Notes: a model not told the origin generated them from the letters alone. A stretch of DNA of 64,000 bases from Sorex araneus (GCF_027595985.1 NC_073313.1:81074494-81138493); one strand, 5' to 3'; positions 30,936-42,786 are shown, numbered from the stretch's first letter. Numbers and translations are program-made.

Positions 30936-31099
30936 GGTGGCTGCCCGGGTCGGGAGAAAAATCTTGGATCCGTAGCAGCTTTTGAATCCAGAAAAGAACC
31001 TTGCAAACTGGAGTCTTATGGCGGTGGAATTTTAAGAGGGAGCCTCTTCTGAGAAGCTAAGGGGCAACTGGCAAGGGGAAAACCTGGGGATTTCTGTCA

Positions 31100-31195
31100 C
31101 TCCTGGTGCGGATTTGAATCCTTGGCATCACACAGGGTCCCCAGAGCACAGAGTCAGGAACAGACCCTGAGCACTGCAGGCAGGACGTGGCCCCA
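31100..31195 (+). mobile_element. Old SINE without head
   Basis: 'gatttgaatccttggcatca' and 'gagtcaggaacagaccctga' are visible. Confidence 0.55.
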
Positions 31196-31219
31196 TAGCC
31201 CCCTCAAAAAGTCCTCGGT

Positions 31220-31391
31220 AGGGTCTGGAATGATAGCACAGCGGGTAGGGTGTTTGCCTTGCACTCGGCCAACCCGGGTTCAAATCCCAGCATCGCATAT
31301 GGTCCCTTGAGCACTGACAGAGGTAATTCCTGAGTGCAGAGCCAGGAGTAACCCCTGTGCATGGCTAGGTGTGACCCAAAAAGCAAAAAAA
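31220..31391 (+). mobile_element. Young short-type SINE
   Basis: 'aaagtcct' flanks both ends. Confidence 0.87.
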
Positions 31392-31397
31392 AATAAA

Positions 31398-31475
31398 GTC
31401 CTGGGTATTGTAATGTGACTCAATAGTAATACACACCTCGAATGTTTAGAGGCCCTGGGTTTGAACCCTGACACA
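31398..31475 (+). mobile_element. tRNA-Ala-like (ID-like) SINE
   Basis: 'tgtaatgtgactcaatagta' and 'gaggccctgggtttgaaccc' are visible. Confidence 0.55.
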
Positions 31476-31559
31476 GGGTTGTGGGGTGAGCGTTTTGAAA
31501 GATGAACTGGTTTGGTTTATTATGCTTTGGAGCTATTTCGGTTACCACTTGTCAATTTG

Positions 31560-31852
31560 TTTTGTCTAGGGACCATACCTTTAAGTGTCCAGGGTCTACT
31601 TCTGGCTTGGTGCTTAGGGGGTGGGGGTGGGAATCACTCCAAGGGGTTCTCAGGGTCTATATGTGACGCTGGGGATTGAACCCCGAGTATGTGCTCCAGC
31701 CCAATGAGCTCTCTCTTCAGCACCCCATTTTGGTGAGGGGTGGTATTTTAGCCACGCCCGGTGCTGCTGGGGGGGCATACAGTGTTGTGGGTCAAACCAG
31801 GTTCGGTATGTGCAAGGGAAATGTCTGAATCCCTGTACTATTATCTCTGGCC
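31560..31852 (-). mobile_element. Two old short-type SINEs
   Basis: Copies at 31560-31725 and 31740-31852, both diverged. They are the last SINEs before the PHF6 3' end. Confidence 0.6.
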
Positions 31853-32050
31853 CTCAGCCTCCCCTTTGTAATTAAAACACTTTTCAACAATAGTTTTAAT
31901 TGGCTAAAGAAAACCAGGCCGTCAACTAACTGGGTATTTCACCTTGAAAGAAAGCAAGAGGCAAAGAAACACTATTCTACCACCATTGTAACAAAGCCCT
32001 CTGAGACGTCATAAAAGAGATGTACACACAAGCATGAAAGTCATGACTCA

Positions 32051-32056
32051 TTTATT
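32051..32056 (-). terminator. PHF6: PHF6 polyadenylation signal AATAAA
   Basis: AATAAA on the minus strand is followed about 16 bases later by a CA dinucleotide near 32035. A GU-rich element, TGCTTGTGTGTAC (32034-32022), comes next. Signal, cleavage dinucleotide and downstream element are in the expected order and spacing. Confidence 0.75.
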
Positions 32057-35000
32057 GAATGAATAGTATATGCAGGAATACCAATAAAAGAAGAAACTAA
32101 TACTACAAACTACAATTTTGAAAACAAAGCCAACAGGAACAAAATATACATAACAAGAGAGGAATGTTTGAATTTTTTGACCCATAATGCATTCCTTAGC
32201 TTTACAATTAACCTAAATGTCTGTTAGAACAAAATGGTATAAGTTGGTCTAACTTTAGTGCTTTGTAAGAAAGCAACAACATTCTAAAACACTTTTCGTT
32301 TGCTTTGAGATACTTAAGATTCACACATTGGTTCAAGTACATAGATTCTGATTCAACAGTAGATCTACATAGCTTGTTATTCTCTTTAATATCTTGAGTA
32401 GCATGTACTCCTGAGCAAGTACTAAGTGAAATTCTAAAATTGCTGATATTGGAAACAAAATTATTTCAGTTGTGGGTTTTGAATAGATTGAGATGAAAGT
32501 AAAATGTCCCTCCCACCCCCCTACCCCTAACCCCAGGAACAAAGAGCTCTTATTAAAGCATAGAAACTCAAGTCTATCTTTCTACTCTAAAGAACATTTC
32601 TTACTAACATTTCTGGTAAGGCAATAAATGCTCCAGAATAATCTTCAATATACGCTTGCAAAGATTACACTGTTTAATATCAATAACAAAACAAACCAAA
32701 ACAAAAATGGAGAGGAAAAAGAGGGGGGGAGGAAAAAGAAGGGAAGAAAGAAAAGAGACTTCAAAATTTCAAGCTAAAATATGTGTAAAAGACAGTGATG
32801 GGAGTATTTTTTTGAAATGATGTAAATGTTATATACTTATCAAATAATGTCATGCTTATTACAACTACAGTTAAGGACTGAAGAGATGAACAGTAAATAC
32901 ACTGCTGAGGTCCATTTTTCTAAATATTCATACCACAATGTAATTACTACCTGGAAGATGACAATGCTACTTGGGAACAGAAGTACTGTACAATTTTTAC
33001 ATTGTAAGGCACTTTTACTCAGCATTATGATGAAAACATGGAAAGACAATCAAAATCGTGTAAGTGTTCCAACTAAAGGTGATTTTTTGCATGGGATTTT
33101 GATTTCTACATCCTTTTGTAAATGTACGACTGTTCAGCCAATCACACCACAGTGAGAAAAATAGGTAGCCAGCCACTTCCCTAGCCAACCAAAAGGTAAA
33201 GTGCTATTCTGGTGGCTAGTGGCAGAGAAAAGGTTGCAGAAATCCATATAAGAAAAAAGTATACAATTGTTTACATGTGAAGTTCTGAAACGGCGAGTAC
33301 TTGAATTCCTCGACATGCTTACTGACTGGCCATTATTTACCCCTGCACCTTCTATTTTCCCGGAAAATGTCATTACAGTAGTTGTCAAAAAAGGAAGGTG
33401 CTCTCTTGTTCCGTGGGTAAGTCTTATGGCACACAATATAAAAATGATGAAGACACAGTGATTCAAAGAGTTAAAATAACTGGTTTCAAGGTGTTGGAAG
33501 GAAGTAAAATACAGATCCTTTGGGAAAAGTCACAGAGCTTGGTAAACAAACATCTAGATCTGTCGATGCACTTCAAGTCATGGTGAATTTTGAAAAAATC
33601 CATCACACACACAAACACACACAAATACACACACCAATGGCAGACGTAGAGCAAAAGGAAGAAACACACAGGGCAACCAACTACAAACACTAGTTTCCTT
33701 CTAAAAACAGTCCAAGATGGTTAAAAGAAAGCAATAATCACATCCCTTAAGTAAATGTGTGAATGCACACTGGACAAATGTGACTTTAAGGGACTAGCAG
33801 TTTAAAAAAAAAATCAGTCATTAAGCACAGTGTAATTTTCCACCTGTTACGTTTTTTAAAAAAATGCTTTTCCATCAGCCACAGAATTATCTGGATGTAC
33901 AGTCAAGTTACCATATTTTTCCTTGTTTGCTAATTTGCTGCAATGCAATAGGTTAATGAGTAACTCAGAAACCGCAATCTCCTATCTATCCTTGATATTG
34001 AGGTGCTATGGTAATATTAGGCAGACCACCAACTCAAGCTTTGTTTTTGGTTTTGCCATGAAAGAAACATAAAAATGTGCTTCAGCAGGTTAAGTGGAAG
34101 ACCACTGGCAGGCGATGCCAGCGTTCAGAGATCCTTTCTGAAAAGCTGAATTCTGAGGCGGTGAGCCGCAATTCTGTTGGAGCGGTGGTGCAGCAGCGCA
34201 CCCTACTGACGGGAGGGAAGGAAGGCGTGAAAGCCTGTCGAATAGAGAAGCCAAGCCAAGAAGGAACAAAAAAATCACAAGTATGAACGGTTCTAAAATA
34301 GTGGTCACAAAATCAAAAGGAAATACTGTTTTATGCAAAGACTGGTTTGAACGTCTACATCACAAGAGACCCCCCTGGCGCACTCTGGCCAATGGATGAA
34401 ATGTTCCGTGCCGTGGGCACTGGGAGGAGCAGGTTTCAGATGTGGACGGCTGAAGTTCTTAGCGAGTAGGAACCCTTTCCAGCCTCGAAAGGTTTCACCG
34501 CGGTGGCCGCGCGGGAGATTAGCTTGGAAGGACTGGATCTTTTTTTGCACGAAGCTCTTTGTATGACATGAAAAGAGGTCATATCGTTATGAGTTATGGC
34601 GCGAGGACTGGCGCTCTCAGCTTCTCATCAGTCACCAGTTGTGGAGTCCCATGGTGCTCAGTGAGAACAACTTTTAACAGGAACCAAATGAAAAGCTTTA
34701 GCAAGCTTCTTGGAAGAGGTTTTTAATTGTTTGTTGTTGTTTTTTTTTTGCTTTTATTTATTTTTTTAAGCCCAGGCTGTCAAGACCAAGGAAGGGAAAA
34801 AAAGAAGGCTCTCTTCATTTCTAGCCTCCTTGACTTGAGTGTGTGAAGGAAAAACAACACAAGGACATCATCTCTCCCCATGCGTTGCCACGAGGCTGGC
34901 TTGCACGGCAACGTGAAATTTGCCTGTGCGCTCCTTTGAGTACGAATCGGCTAGACACACTTAGACACGCTAAATGGTGCTTACTCCACTTCAATGTCTG

Positions 35001-35094
35001 CTGGAATGGCTGACACTATACACAGGATTAATAGTGTTTCAATTGCTTCCCAGAAACTGCAAACTACAGCTATGTAATATCAACATGTCACACT

Positions 35095-35108
35095 CTGCCA
35101 CCTAGTGA
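35095..35108 (-). promoter_or_regulatory. CTCF-type motif in PHF6 3'UTR
   Basis: The minus strand reads TCACTAGGTGGCAG, matching the CTCF core consensus at 13 of 14 positions. No SINE is recognisable around it. Confidence 0.35.
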
Positions 35109-35603
35109 AAGGCTCATGAAACAAAGGAGACGGTTTTAGGCAGTTCAATGAAGGATCTAAGAGCTGGGCATAAAAAGTTACAAACCCTTTTTTGATTTTT
35201 AGAAAACAGTGGAAAAAAAAGAATAGTAGTTATGGATGTCTTATTCATTCCCAGTTTTCTAACTCTGTCCCATGAACCTGTTTAAAAGATGATAAAAAAA
35301 TGTAAAACATGATGCTTAATGGGAACACAATAAATATAATGTTATCGAGGAGCAAGAGATCTTACTGGCTTGATATTATAACTAATTTCTCAATAAAGTA
35401 GGTAGCTTTGTTTTTCACTGTTACAAAATGAGCTAGTTAAAAATTACTACGTAAGGCTACACAATAACTCCGCATTCCAGTAACATGCTTAACCAAACTT
35501 TTTTTTAAAAAAAAACTTTTTTAAAAAAAAATCATACTGCACATCATTACTTAAATGTGCACTTGTATCCTGCCAACAGAGCCGAGAGAATGAACTTGCA
35601 TAC

Positions 35604-35786
<183 letters not shown>

Positions 35787-35822
35787 TCAGTCATTAGTGA
35801 GGAGGTTAGCAGCACGGGCTTA

Positions 35823-35968
35823 GGGCTGGAGAGATAGAGCAAGGGGGTCTGCCTTGCATGCCACCTACCCAGGATCCATCTCTGGCATCCCCTGTGGTCT
35901 CTCAAGCACTGCCAGGAGTGAATCCTGAGTGCAGAGCTTCACTGGGTGTGGCCCCCAAACTCAAACCC
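35823..35968 (+). mobile_element. Short-type SINE in intron 9
   Basis: Antisense to PHF6. It starts only about 90 bp upstream of the exon 10 acceptor. The body is moderately shortened. Confidence 0.75.
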
Positions 35969-36374
35969 CAAACCCCAATGTGGGCTTAACTCACTCCCAT
36001 TTCAAAACAATCTCTGCATGACAGATAGGTCTATTTCTGCTGAGAAGGCAGGAAAACACTATCAGGCCAAAAAGACCTCTTCTTTCGGATGGCAGCAGTC
36101 ACAAATGTTCAACAATAAGGCAACTGCTCATTTTGCCCGAGGAAATGCAAATCCAAATTTGTGGTTAACTTCAAAAACAGCAACTCTCAGGCTTATAGAG
36201 GAAACAGTAAAGTTCTCGGTTCTATCTTCATGTAGAGTTTAAATGCTCGCCTATGTACACTGCTCTTCTCACATTCCACACTGTTCAAGCGGGCCTCACC
36301 AGTAGCGTGCCACCTTCGTTGCTACACCACCTGAGGGCCTTCCAGGTACTTCCTCTGGCTGTCTCTTTGTGATT

Positions 36375-36450
36375 TGGTTTTTGGGCCACACCCAGCTCTG
36401 TGCTTGGGGGAGTGGGTTCCGAGGCGTGTTTAGGGAACCCTGTGGTGCCA
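36375..36450 (-). mobile_element. Old SINE fragment
   Basis: 'gggccacacccagctctgtg' and a G-rich remainder are visible. Confidence 0.4.
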
Positions 36451-36724
36451 GTCTGTACATGTTATACTTTGCACATATATTTCTTAGCATTGCTATGCTG
36501 GAGCTCAGCCCAGAGTTTTATCTCTAGCACCTGGCAGTGTCTGCTTTTGAGGGTTGGGGGTGGAGTTTTGGTTCCATGGAGCAGTATGCATAAGCTACTA
36601 CTCCCAGCTTGGGGTTGGGGGAATCTTGAGATGCTGGATAGCCAAGGAGGGCTCTTAGATGCGAAACATGCACTCAGCCCACTTAGTGGCTTCGCCTCTA
36701 CCCTGGCATCTCAAACCAAGGGCC

Positions 36725-36872
36725 ATAGGTCAGAGAGACAGTACAACTCTTAATGTCTCTGCCTTGCTCTCTGCTGACCCGGGTCCAATACCTGCCATGG
36801 CAAAGGTCCCCTGAGCACTGCCAGGAGTGAATCCCTGAACACGACTGAATGTGACCTCGAAACAACACAAAA
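36725..36872 (+). mobile_element. Old short-type SINE
   Basis: 'gtcagagagacagtacaact' and 'gctgacccgggtccaatacc' are visible. Confidence 0.68.
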
Positions 36873-36954
36873 CCAAATCACGAGCCAGGAGGAAAATGTG
36901 AGGGTGGGGGGAAAAAAAAAACAACTTTGCTTCAAATAAACTTACCATTTATTG

Positions 36955-37117
36955 CTTTTTTTTTCTTTTCGGGTCATACCTGGCGATGCTTAGGGGTTAC
37001 TCCTGGCTCTGCTCTCAGGAATTACTGCTGGCAGTGCTCCAGAGAATGTCTGGATACCGGGGATCGAACCATGTGCAAGACAAACGCCCTACCCACTATA
37101 CTGTCGCTCTGGCTCCA
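36955..37117 (-). mobile_element. Short-type SINE
   Basis: 'ataaactta(c/t)cattta' flanks both ends. The head has a small deletion. Confidence 0.87.
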
Positions 37118-37489
37118 TAAACTTATCATTTAATACCAGTATTTCATTTGAGTATCTAGTTCATACACATTGAGTCACGTTTTAAAAATCTGTGGTTTCA
37201 AGAGGGTCATGAATGGAAAAAAAATTGAAGAAGCCCCGATGTTTACCATATGGAGAACTGGCTTAACCTGGGCCTACTCTTGTTGGTTCTCCCTACACAA
37301 AATTGCTACTAACAGGAAATAAGGTCTTCAAGGAAGCATCCTTAGTTCCCACACTGGCTTTTCTGTTACTCTAGGATACTTAGAAAATGTGACACTGCAC
37401 ATCTCAAGTGGATGTAACCCCAGAAATCCCTATTATTGATGGCACATGTTTTGGGAGAGTTGTAGTTTCTTTGCTTTGTTACACAACCC

Positions 37490-37618
37490 TGAGGTACCAC
37501 GGGCTACTCCCCAGCAGTGCTCCACGGACCATGTAGTGGTGGGAGTCAAATCAGGGCTTCCTACATGCAAAGCCTGAGTGCCAGGCTCTGTTTTAAGTTT
37601 TTGCTATTCCTCTGGCCC
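37490..37618 (-). mobile_element. Old SINE
   Basis: 'cccagcagtgctccacggac' and 'gctattcctctggccc' are visible. Confidence 0.5.
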
Positions 37619-37869
37619 ATGGTGATACTGTTTGGTATTTGGCAAACAGAGTGGTGAAGGCAAGATCTCTCCATTATAGATGGAGGATTCCCCTACCTCC
37701 TTTAAAATTTGCAAATGAAAACAAAATCAAATTAGTTAAACAATCAAATCTTTGACCTCATGCTTAGCTAACCTTCTTTCTTGGTTATATATACTGCCTG
37801 CTTGCAATCTTCTTGGTTGTTAGGGCAAATAGCAATGCAGACGATTTGGGGATAAGGGCTCATGGTCTT

Positions 37870-37966
37870 CTATCCAATATATGTAGTTTAATTTCTGCAG
37901 CACTGGAGATCTAAACCAAGACCTCAAATGCAAGGGAAGAGCTCTACTGCTGAGCTATATTGCAGG
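37870..37966 (-). mobile_element. tRNA-Ala-like (ID-like) SINE
   Basis: The minus strand reads 'caatatagctcagcagtaga' and 'gaggtcttggtttagatctc'. It is in sense orientation to PHF6. Confidence 0.6.
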
Positions 37967-38094
37967 TGCCATTTTTTAAAAAAACAAATAATTAACTACC
38001 CGGCCATAAACGAAGAAGGGATGGCAGAGCCGAATTGTTTTAGGCAAGTTATAAACAAGATCCAAGAAACGAAGTTTCAAATGTTGGTTTCAGA

Positions 38095-38108
38095 GTGCCC
38101 CCTTGTGG
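38095..38108 (-). promoter_or_regulatory. CTCF-type motif, unique sequence
   Basis: The minus strand reads CCACAAGGGGGCAC, one mismatch to the CTCF core. It lies in intron 9 outside recognised repeats. Confidence 0.4.
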
Positions 38109-38259
38109 CCAGCAGTGGATAAAAGCAGCTTATACAGGCAGTCTATTATCTAAACTTGGTTCAAGGCAAAACACTTGTGCAGAAAGACACAAGTGGGTTT
38201 TGCTGTTGTCAGCTGAGAGAACAGTCACAACAGACTCAGTTCAAGAAACTTATTAAATT

Positions 38260-38425
38260 AGGGCTGGAGCAATAGTATTGTAGGTAGAGAGCACTTGCCT
38301 TGGACACAATCAACTCAAGTTCAATCTCTGGCACCCCAAGGGGTCCCCTGAGCCTCACCAGGAGTAACCTCAGAGTGCAGAGCCAGGACTAAGTGCTGAG
38401 CACTGCAGGGTGTGGACCCCAAGTG
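38260..38425 (+). mobile_element. Older short-type SINE
   Basis: 'ttattaaat' flanks both ends. The body is complete. Confidence 0.8.
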
Positions 38426-38529
38426 CCACAACAGAAAATTATTAAATAATTTCATACGTTCAAATCACTATGGAGAACTAGTGTCCATATACAAAGCACA
38501 TTATTAATCATTTTGGGGAAAACATCATG

Positions 38530-38665
38530 GGCCTAGAGAGAGAGAGCAGGAGGTAAGGTGCTGGCCTCGCATACCTGGTGAGGTCCCTGGTATTGCATCT
38601 GGTCCTCCAAGCACCACCAGGGGGCGCTGCAGAGCAGAGTGACCAGGTGTAGCCCAGAAATGAAA
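38530..38665 (+). mobile_element. Old short-type SINE carrying a CTCF consensus
   Basis: The head 'gggcctagagagagagagca' and the body are visible. In the body the usual 'gcaccaccaggagtaattcc' has become 'gcaccaccagggggcgctgc'. Confidence 0.68.
38614..38627 (+). promoter_or_regulatory. Perfect CTCF core motif inside a SINE
   Basis: CCACCAGGGGGCGC fits the CTCF core CCASYAGRKGGCRS at every position. Confidence 0.5.
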
Positions 38666-39169
38666 ACATAAACAAAACCCTTAGACACCCCTCCCCACCC
38701 CGCCCAGTGAGGCACACAACTAAAATATATGAGTGCCACACAAAGTACATGATTCCTGTCAATGCAACAACAGTTCGGGGTGGGTGGGTGGGAGCCTGAG
38801 TTCAACAGCAAGTTTTGCCTGTCCCAAGTATATCCCGTCAGATGACAACCTGGATCAAACCAACAGTTGAAGGACTTTGAAACAACAGTTAATAGAGCTG
38901 GTTCCCTTCTTTGTCAAAGAAGTACCCTGCCGCAACTCTACACTGTGGATCTAGTTTATTCTTTAATTGCTATATGAGGTGTAGTAGTAAACTGAACATA
39001 GACCAAAACTTAGGTGTCCAGGTAGGCATTCTGGTGAAGGGATAACCAAGGTTCTGTGTTTTTCTGAGATAATTTGACCTCTGCTAACTGGCTAGCTCTC
39101 ACTCCCTGACAACTTAATAAAAATTGGTGTGTGGACTCTTTTTATGAAACCACATTATTCCTAATTTGT

Positions 39170-39262
39170 TTTTTTGAGGAGGGCACACATCCGGCGATGC
39201 TCAGGGCTTAACCCCGGCTCTGCACTCAGGAATCACTCCTGGTGGCTCAGGGGACCGTACCG
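39170..39262 (-). mobile_element. SINE lacking its head
   Basis: Body 'gcgatgctcagggcttaacc' to 'ggtggctcaggggaccgtac', then abruptly unique sequence. Confidence 0.65.
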
Positions 39263-39720
39263 TTCCCTAAGATGAAGACAATACTGGAACCGGGAGGAAA
39301 AGAAGTAATTCTGCCAGAAGCGGACTTTGGTCCCGTTTCAGGGTGGGGAGCACTGCGCTCCAATGCTGCGGTGGGGCAGCTTCCGATGGGGTGTGGAGGC
39401 TCAGGAGCCCGGCCAGGCTCACTGCCGCCCCAAGCGCACCACGCCCCACTCGACTTGAGTAACACTCCACTGACTGCTGCAGGGACGCCCCAGCCAACTA
39501 GTTCTGTTACCAGCAGGCTCAGGCTCTTGTCTGCCACTGGCAGATTGAAGAGTTGGACCCAGAACAGATTTTCCTAGAAAAACAGTCAGCCATCCAGGCA
39601 GCTCCCACAGTGCGAGCAGAAAACCGCAAAGGGAGGGCTCTCCCACTCTCTCCTCTTTCTTTCTCTCTTTCCTGCCTGGGGCCCGTATCCTATACTGCCA
39701 GATGTGCTGTTCGCTCTTAT
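39263..39720. other. Unique intron 9 stretch, GC-richer
   Basis: Overlapping reading frames exist on both strands but show no recognisable domain. They are probably chance frames in GC-rich intron. Confidence 0.45.
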
Positions 39721-39721
39721 T

Positions 39722-40042
39722 TGGTTTTGGCCCCCACCCGGAAGTGCTCTGTGCTCAGGGACCACTCTTGCCATAGGCTCACGGGAATATTTCGTGCCGG
39801 GGATCTAATTCTGGTCAGCCCTGTGCAAAGCAAGTGCCCTACCCACTGTACTATGGCTCAACCCCTTGTTCTCTGCTCTTTTTTTATTGTGGGGGGCAAT
39901 ACCTCGCTGTGCTCAGGGGTTACTCCTGGCTCTGCACTCAGGAATTACTCCTGGAGATGCTCGGGGGACCATATGGGATGCTGGGGATCAAACCTGGCTC
40001 AGCCTCGTGCAAGCCTCACCCCAGTGTACTACTGTTCCAGCC
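39722..40042 (-). mobile_element. Two short-type SINEs
   Basis: 39722-39864 is old and ends 'ctatggctcaacccc'. 39880-40042 is younger and ends 'ctactgttccagcccc'. Confidence 0.75.
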
Positions 40043-40489
40043 CCTTTCTCTCCAGCTTAAACCTTTCTAACCAGTGAGGTGAGTTGGACACCCTTTTTAA
40101 GCACACATGCGATTAAGGCCTGCAGGAAGTAAAAAGCCGGAGAGGCAGGTTACTTCAGAGGATTATGACTTTGGCTGTGACAGCCCACTCATCCAGAAGG
40201 TCATGGCCCAAACTTTTTTGGCTATTCCTAACTTCTCCCTGCCTCTTCCAGTGTTTGTCCTTCCATCTCTGGAACCTTGACAGTGAGAGGCAGAATTGAG
40301 CTTGAAGACTCCAGGGCAGCATTTCTCAATTCCAAACAGGACACAGGTGACAATCTCCTACCAGGGGACTGAGGGTGGGGTGGTGGCACAGGGCACAGCA
40401 CAAGAATGGGGGTATGTGACAAGGTCAGGAAGGGGCTCACAGTCCAGAGGCAATAAGACTAGCAAAGTTCTCAAACATTCCTACTTTGA

Positions 40490-40670
40490 GGGGCCGAGCA
40501 ATAGAACAGCAGGTTGGGTGTTTACCTTGCACAGAGCCAATCCGGATTAAAATCCGGACATCCAATATGGTCTCTGAACACCGTCAGGAGTTAATTCCTG
40601 AGTGCAGAGCCTAGAGTAACCTCTAAGAATTTCCAGGTATGGCCCAAAATGCAAAACAACAACAACAAAA
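40490..40670 (+). mobile_element. Short-type SINE
   Basis: 'attccta(c/t)tttga' flanks both ends. The tail is (AAC)n. Confidence 0.85.
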
Positions 40671-40979
40671 AATATTCCTATTTTGAATCACCCAGAGAAT
40701 ATCGATGTCCTACTGCTTTTCTGATAAAGCTGGGTCACTTGGCTACAGCAAGACATCCAGCAGGGCTAGCAGGACAACAGAAGCAATGGAGGGTGGGGCC
40801 CAGGCTCCTGCAATCCTGGCTGATCTCCTGTGTAAAAATCTAAGAGACCCCCCCGAAAAAAAACCCTAGGCGAACCACTGCCCCAGGGCAGCTATCATTA
40901 CTAATAATGCTGTGAAGCTTCTTATAGGTACTGAACTCTGGGGGTCTTTTGTTGTGGGGGAATTGGGGTGGGTTTAGAG

Positions 40980-41068
40980 CAGAGGCCACTCCTGGCGGTG
41001 CTCAGAGGACCATGAGGTGTCTGGATTGAACTGGGGTACCTGCACACTGAGTATGCACTGCAGCCTGC
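40980..41068 (-). mobile_element. SINE fragment
   Basis: 'cactcctggcggtgctcaga' and 'ggattgaactggggtacc' are visible. Confidence 0.55.
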
Positions 41069-41123
41069 TGACTTCTCCATGGCTGGGCAGTTATGCCTTA
41101 GTAAAAAGTGGTACTGTTTTTAG

Positions 41124-41780
41124 GGGGCCAGAGAGATGGTACAGCAGGAAGGGCATTTGCCTTGCATGCAGCCAACCCAGGTTCAATCCCCGTCACTCCG
41201 TATAGTCTCCTGAGCATGCCAGGAGTGACCCCTAAGTGCAGAGCCATGGCTTCCCCCAAAACAAAACACACACACAAGAATTTTTAGAGGGCTGTAGAGA
41301 CAGTACAGCAGGTAATGCACTTGCCTTGCATGCAGCCTACTCTGGTTTGATCTGGCACCCAATGGTCATCCAAGCCCCAACATCTGCATTCCTGAATGCA
41401 GATCCAGGAGAAAGCTCAAAGCAATGCAGGGGGGTGGCCCCACAACCTCCAAAAAGTATTTTTGAGGGGCCAGAGTGGTAGTACGGTAGGGAGGGCACTT
41501 GACTTGCACATAGCTGACCCAGATTTGATTCCTGGCACCCCACTGGTCCCCCAAGCTCACAAGGAGTCATCCCTGAACAACACACAGCTAGTAGAAAGCC
41601 CTGAGCATAGCTGTGGCCCAAACTTCCTCTCCCCCCCAAAAAATAATTATTTTTGGGCCAGAGCAATACTACAGGGGATGGTCTACCTGTGTGTGACTGA
41701 CCCCAGTTAGATCCCTGGCCATATGGCACCGCGTATGGCCCCTGAGCATGGCCAGGGTATCCTAGACACCACAAAGTATT
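41124..41780 (+). mobile_element. Four tandem older short-type SINEs
   Basis: Copies begin at about 41124, 41287, 41465 and 41655, all in the same orientation. Each has an A-rich tail running into the next head. The fourth is truncated. Confidence 0.75.
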
Positions 41781-41969
41781 AGCATTGAACCACCAGCCCA
41801 GTTGGCCAGTTGCGATTTGTCAGGAAGGGCCCCAGACACCCCTTGGAGGTTCTCTGACACCAAAAAAGCACCAATAATTGTAAGTAATTACACAGACAGA
41901 GATTTGTAATATTTCAAAAAAACAAAGATGTACCAGAGAGCCAGTGAGCTCAGCTGGCTAAGTACATGC

Positions 41970-42110
41970 TTTTGGGTTTTTGTTTGTTTTTGGGTCACAC
42001 TCAGTGATGCTCAGGACCTGCTCCTGACTCTGTACTCAGCCATCAGTCCTGGCAGGGCGTGGGGGACCATATGGGATGCCGGGGATAGAAGCAGGGCATT
42101 TGATCTTCCT
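41970..42110 (-). mobile_element. Short-type SINE, head truncated
   Basis: 'gtttttgggtcacactcagt' to 'gggatgccggggatagaagc'. Confidence 0.7.
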
Positions 42111-42289
42111 ACCTGACTTTGGATCCTAGTCTCTATATTTACAAAATATTTGGCCTGGAGTTTGAAAAATCTGCTTTTATTTGTTCTGAATGTGATCACT
42201 GTTAACTTTGCTATCAGTCATGCAAGTTTTGTAGACTGAATCAAGAAGTTTTTCATTTCTATTTGTTGAACCTCTTATATATGGGGAGA

Positions 42290-42615
42290 GCTTGAAGGCC
42301 ACACTTGGCTGTGCTCAGGGATCACTCCTCGTGTTTTTTGGGGGCCATATGTGGTGCTGGGGATCAAAACCAGGTAGGATGTGTGTAAGCCCTTACAAAT
42401 TTGTCTGCTGACTGGAAATTCTGATATTTGAGATAATTCCTACCTCTGCTGTATCTTAGTATTAATTCAAATAAGCCTTCAAGAATTTTAACTGGTATCT
42501 TTTTAACTGCTACCCCAATTCTTAAGAATACATCTACAATAAAAAGCCACTACTAGCATCTTTAAGGTGCTAACAGGTTTGAACTTTACCTGCTATACTT
42601 ATCACTCTAGCCCCC
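42290..42615 (-). mobile_element. Degraded SINE fragments
   Basis: 42290-42405 holds a body and partial head. 42565-42615 holds a head end 'tatcactctagcccc'. Confidence 0.5.
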
Positions 42616-42786
42616 GAGGGATTGAACCTCTTTAACGAGCTCAAATTAGTTGGTCCTCAGAAGCTTGACAGGGCTCAGTCATAAAACACCTGTGCCTTTA
42701 TGATGATGACACAAAGCTGGCATTTTTCCCCCCAAGATGGTTCTTATTATTTATTGGGTCATGGTTACCCTTCATACTCCTGCTTA

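Larger units (their letters stand above)
32035..35603 (-). other. PHF6: PHF6 3'UTR
   Basis: About 3.57 kb from the TAG to the predicted cleavage site. It contains no SINE, although the surroundings carry one every few hundred bases. Visible content on the transcript strand includes three CACTGTG heptamers (complements at 33148-33154, 33454-33460 and 33826-33832). There is also a GT-rich stretch (complement of the CA-rich run at 33602-33638). The length agrees with the long human 3'UTR as I recall it. Confidence 0.8.

Noticed and set aside
1-32000. Search for HPRT1 exons, the neighbour expected beyond PHF6 in mammals
   Set aside because: No segment matched the known start or exons of HPRT1. 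In human the gap is about 30 kb, so it may begin just outside the window.
34740-34772. Alternative polyadenylation signals (AATAAA complements near the T-rich stretch)
   Set aside because: They lie in an A-rich transcript stretch with no GU-rich downstream element, so they are less convincing than 32051-32056.
39242-39577. Overlapping 111- and 96-residue frames on both strands
   Set aside because: The plus frame begins inside a truncated SINE, both lie in PHF6 intron 9, and no domain or splice context supports them.
41124-41780. Regularly spaced repeats that could suggest a CRISPR-like array
   Set aside because: The units are diverged SINEs with A tails. The genome is eukaryotic.
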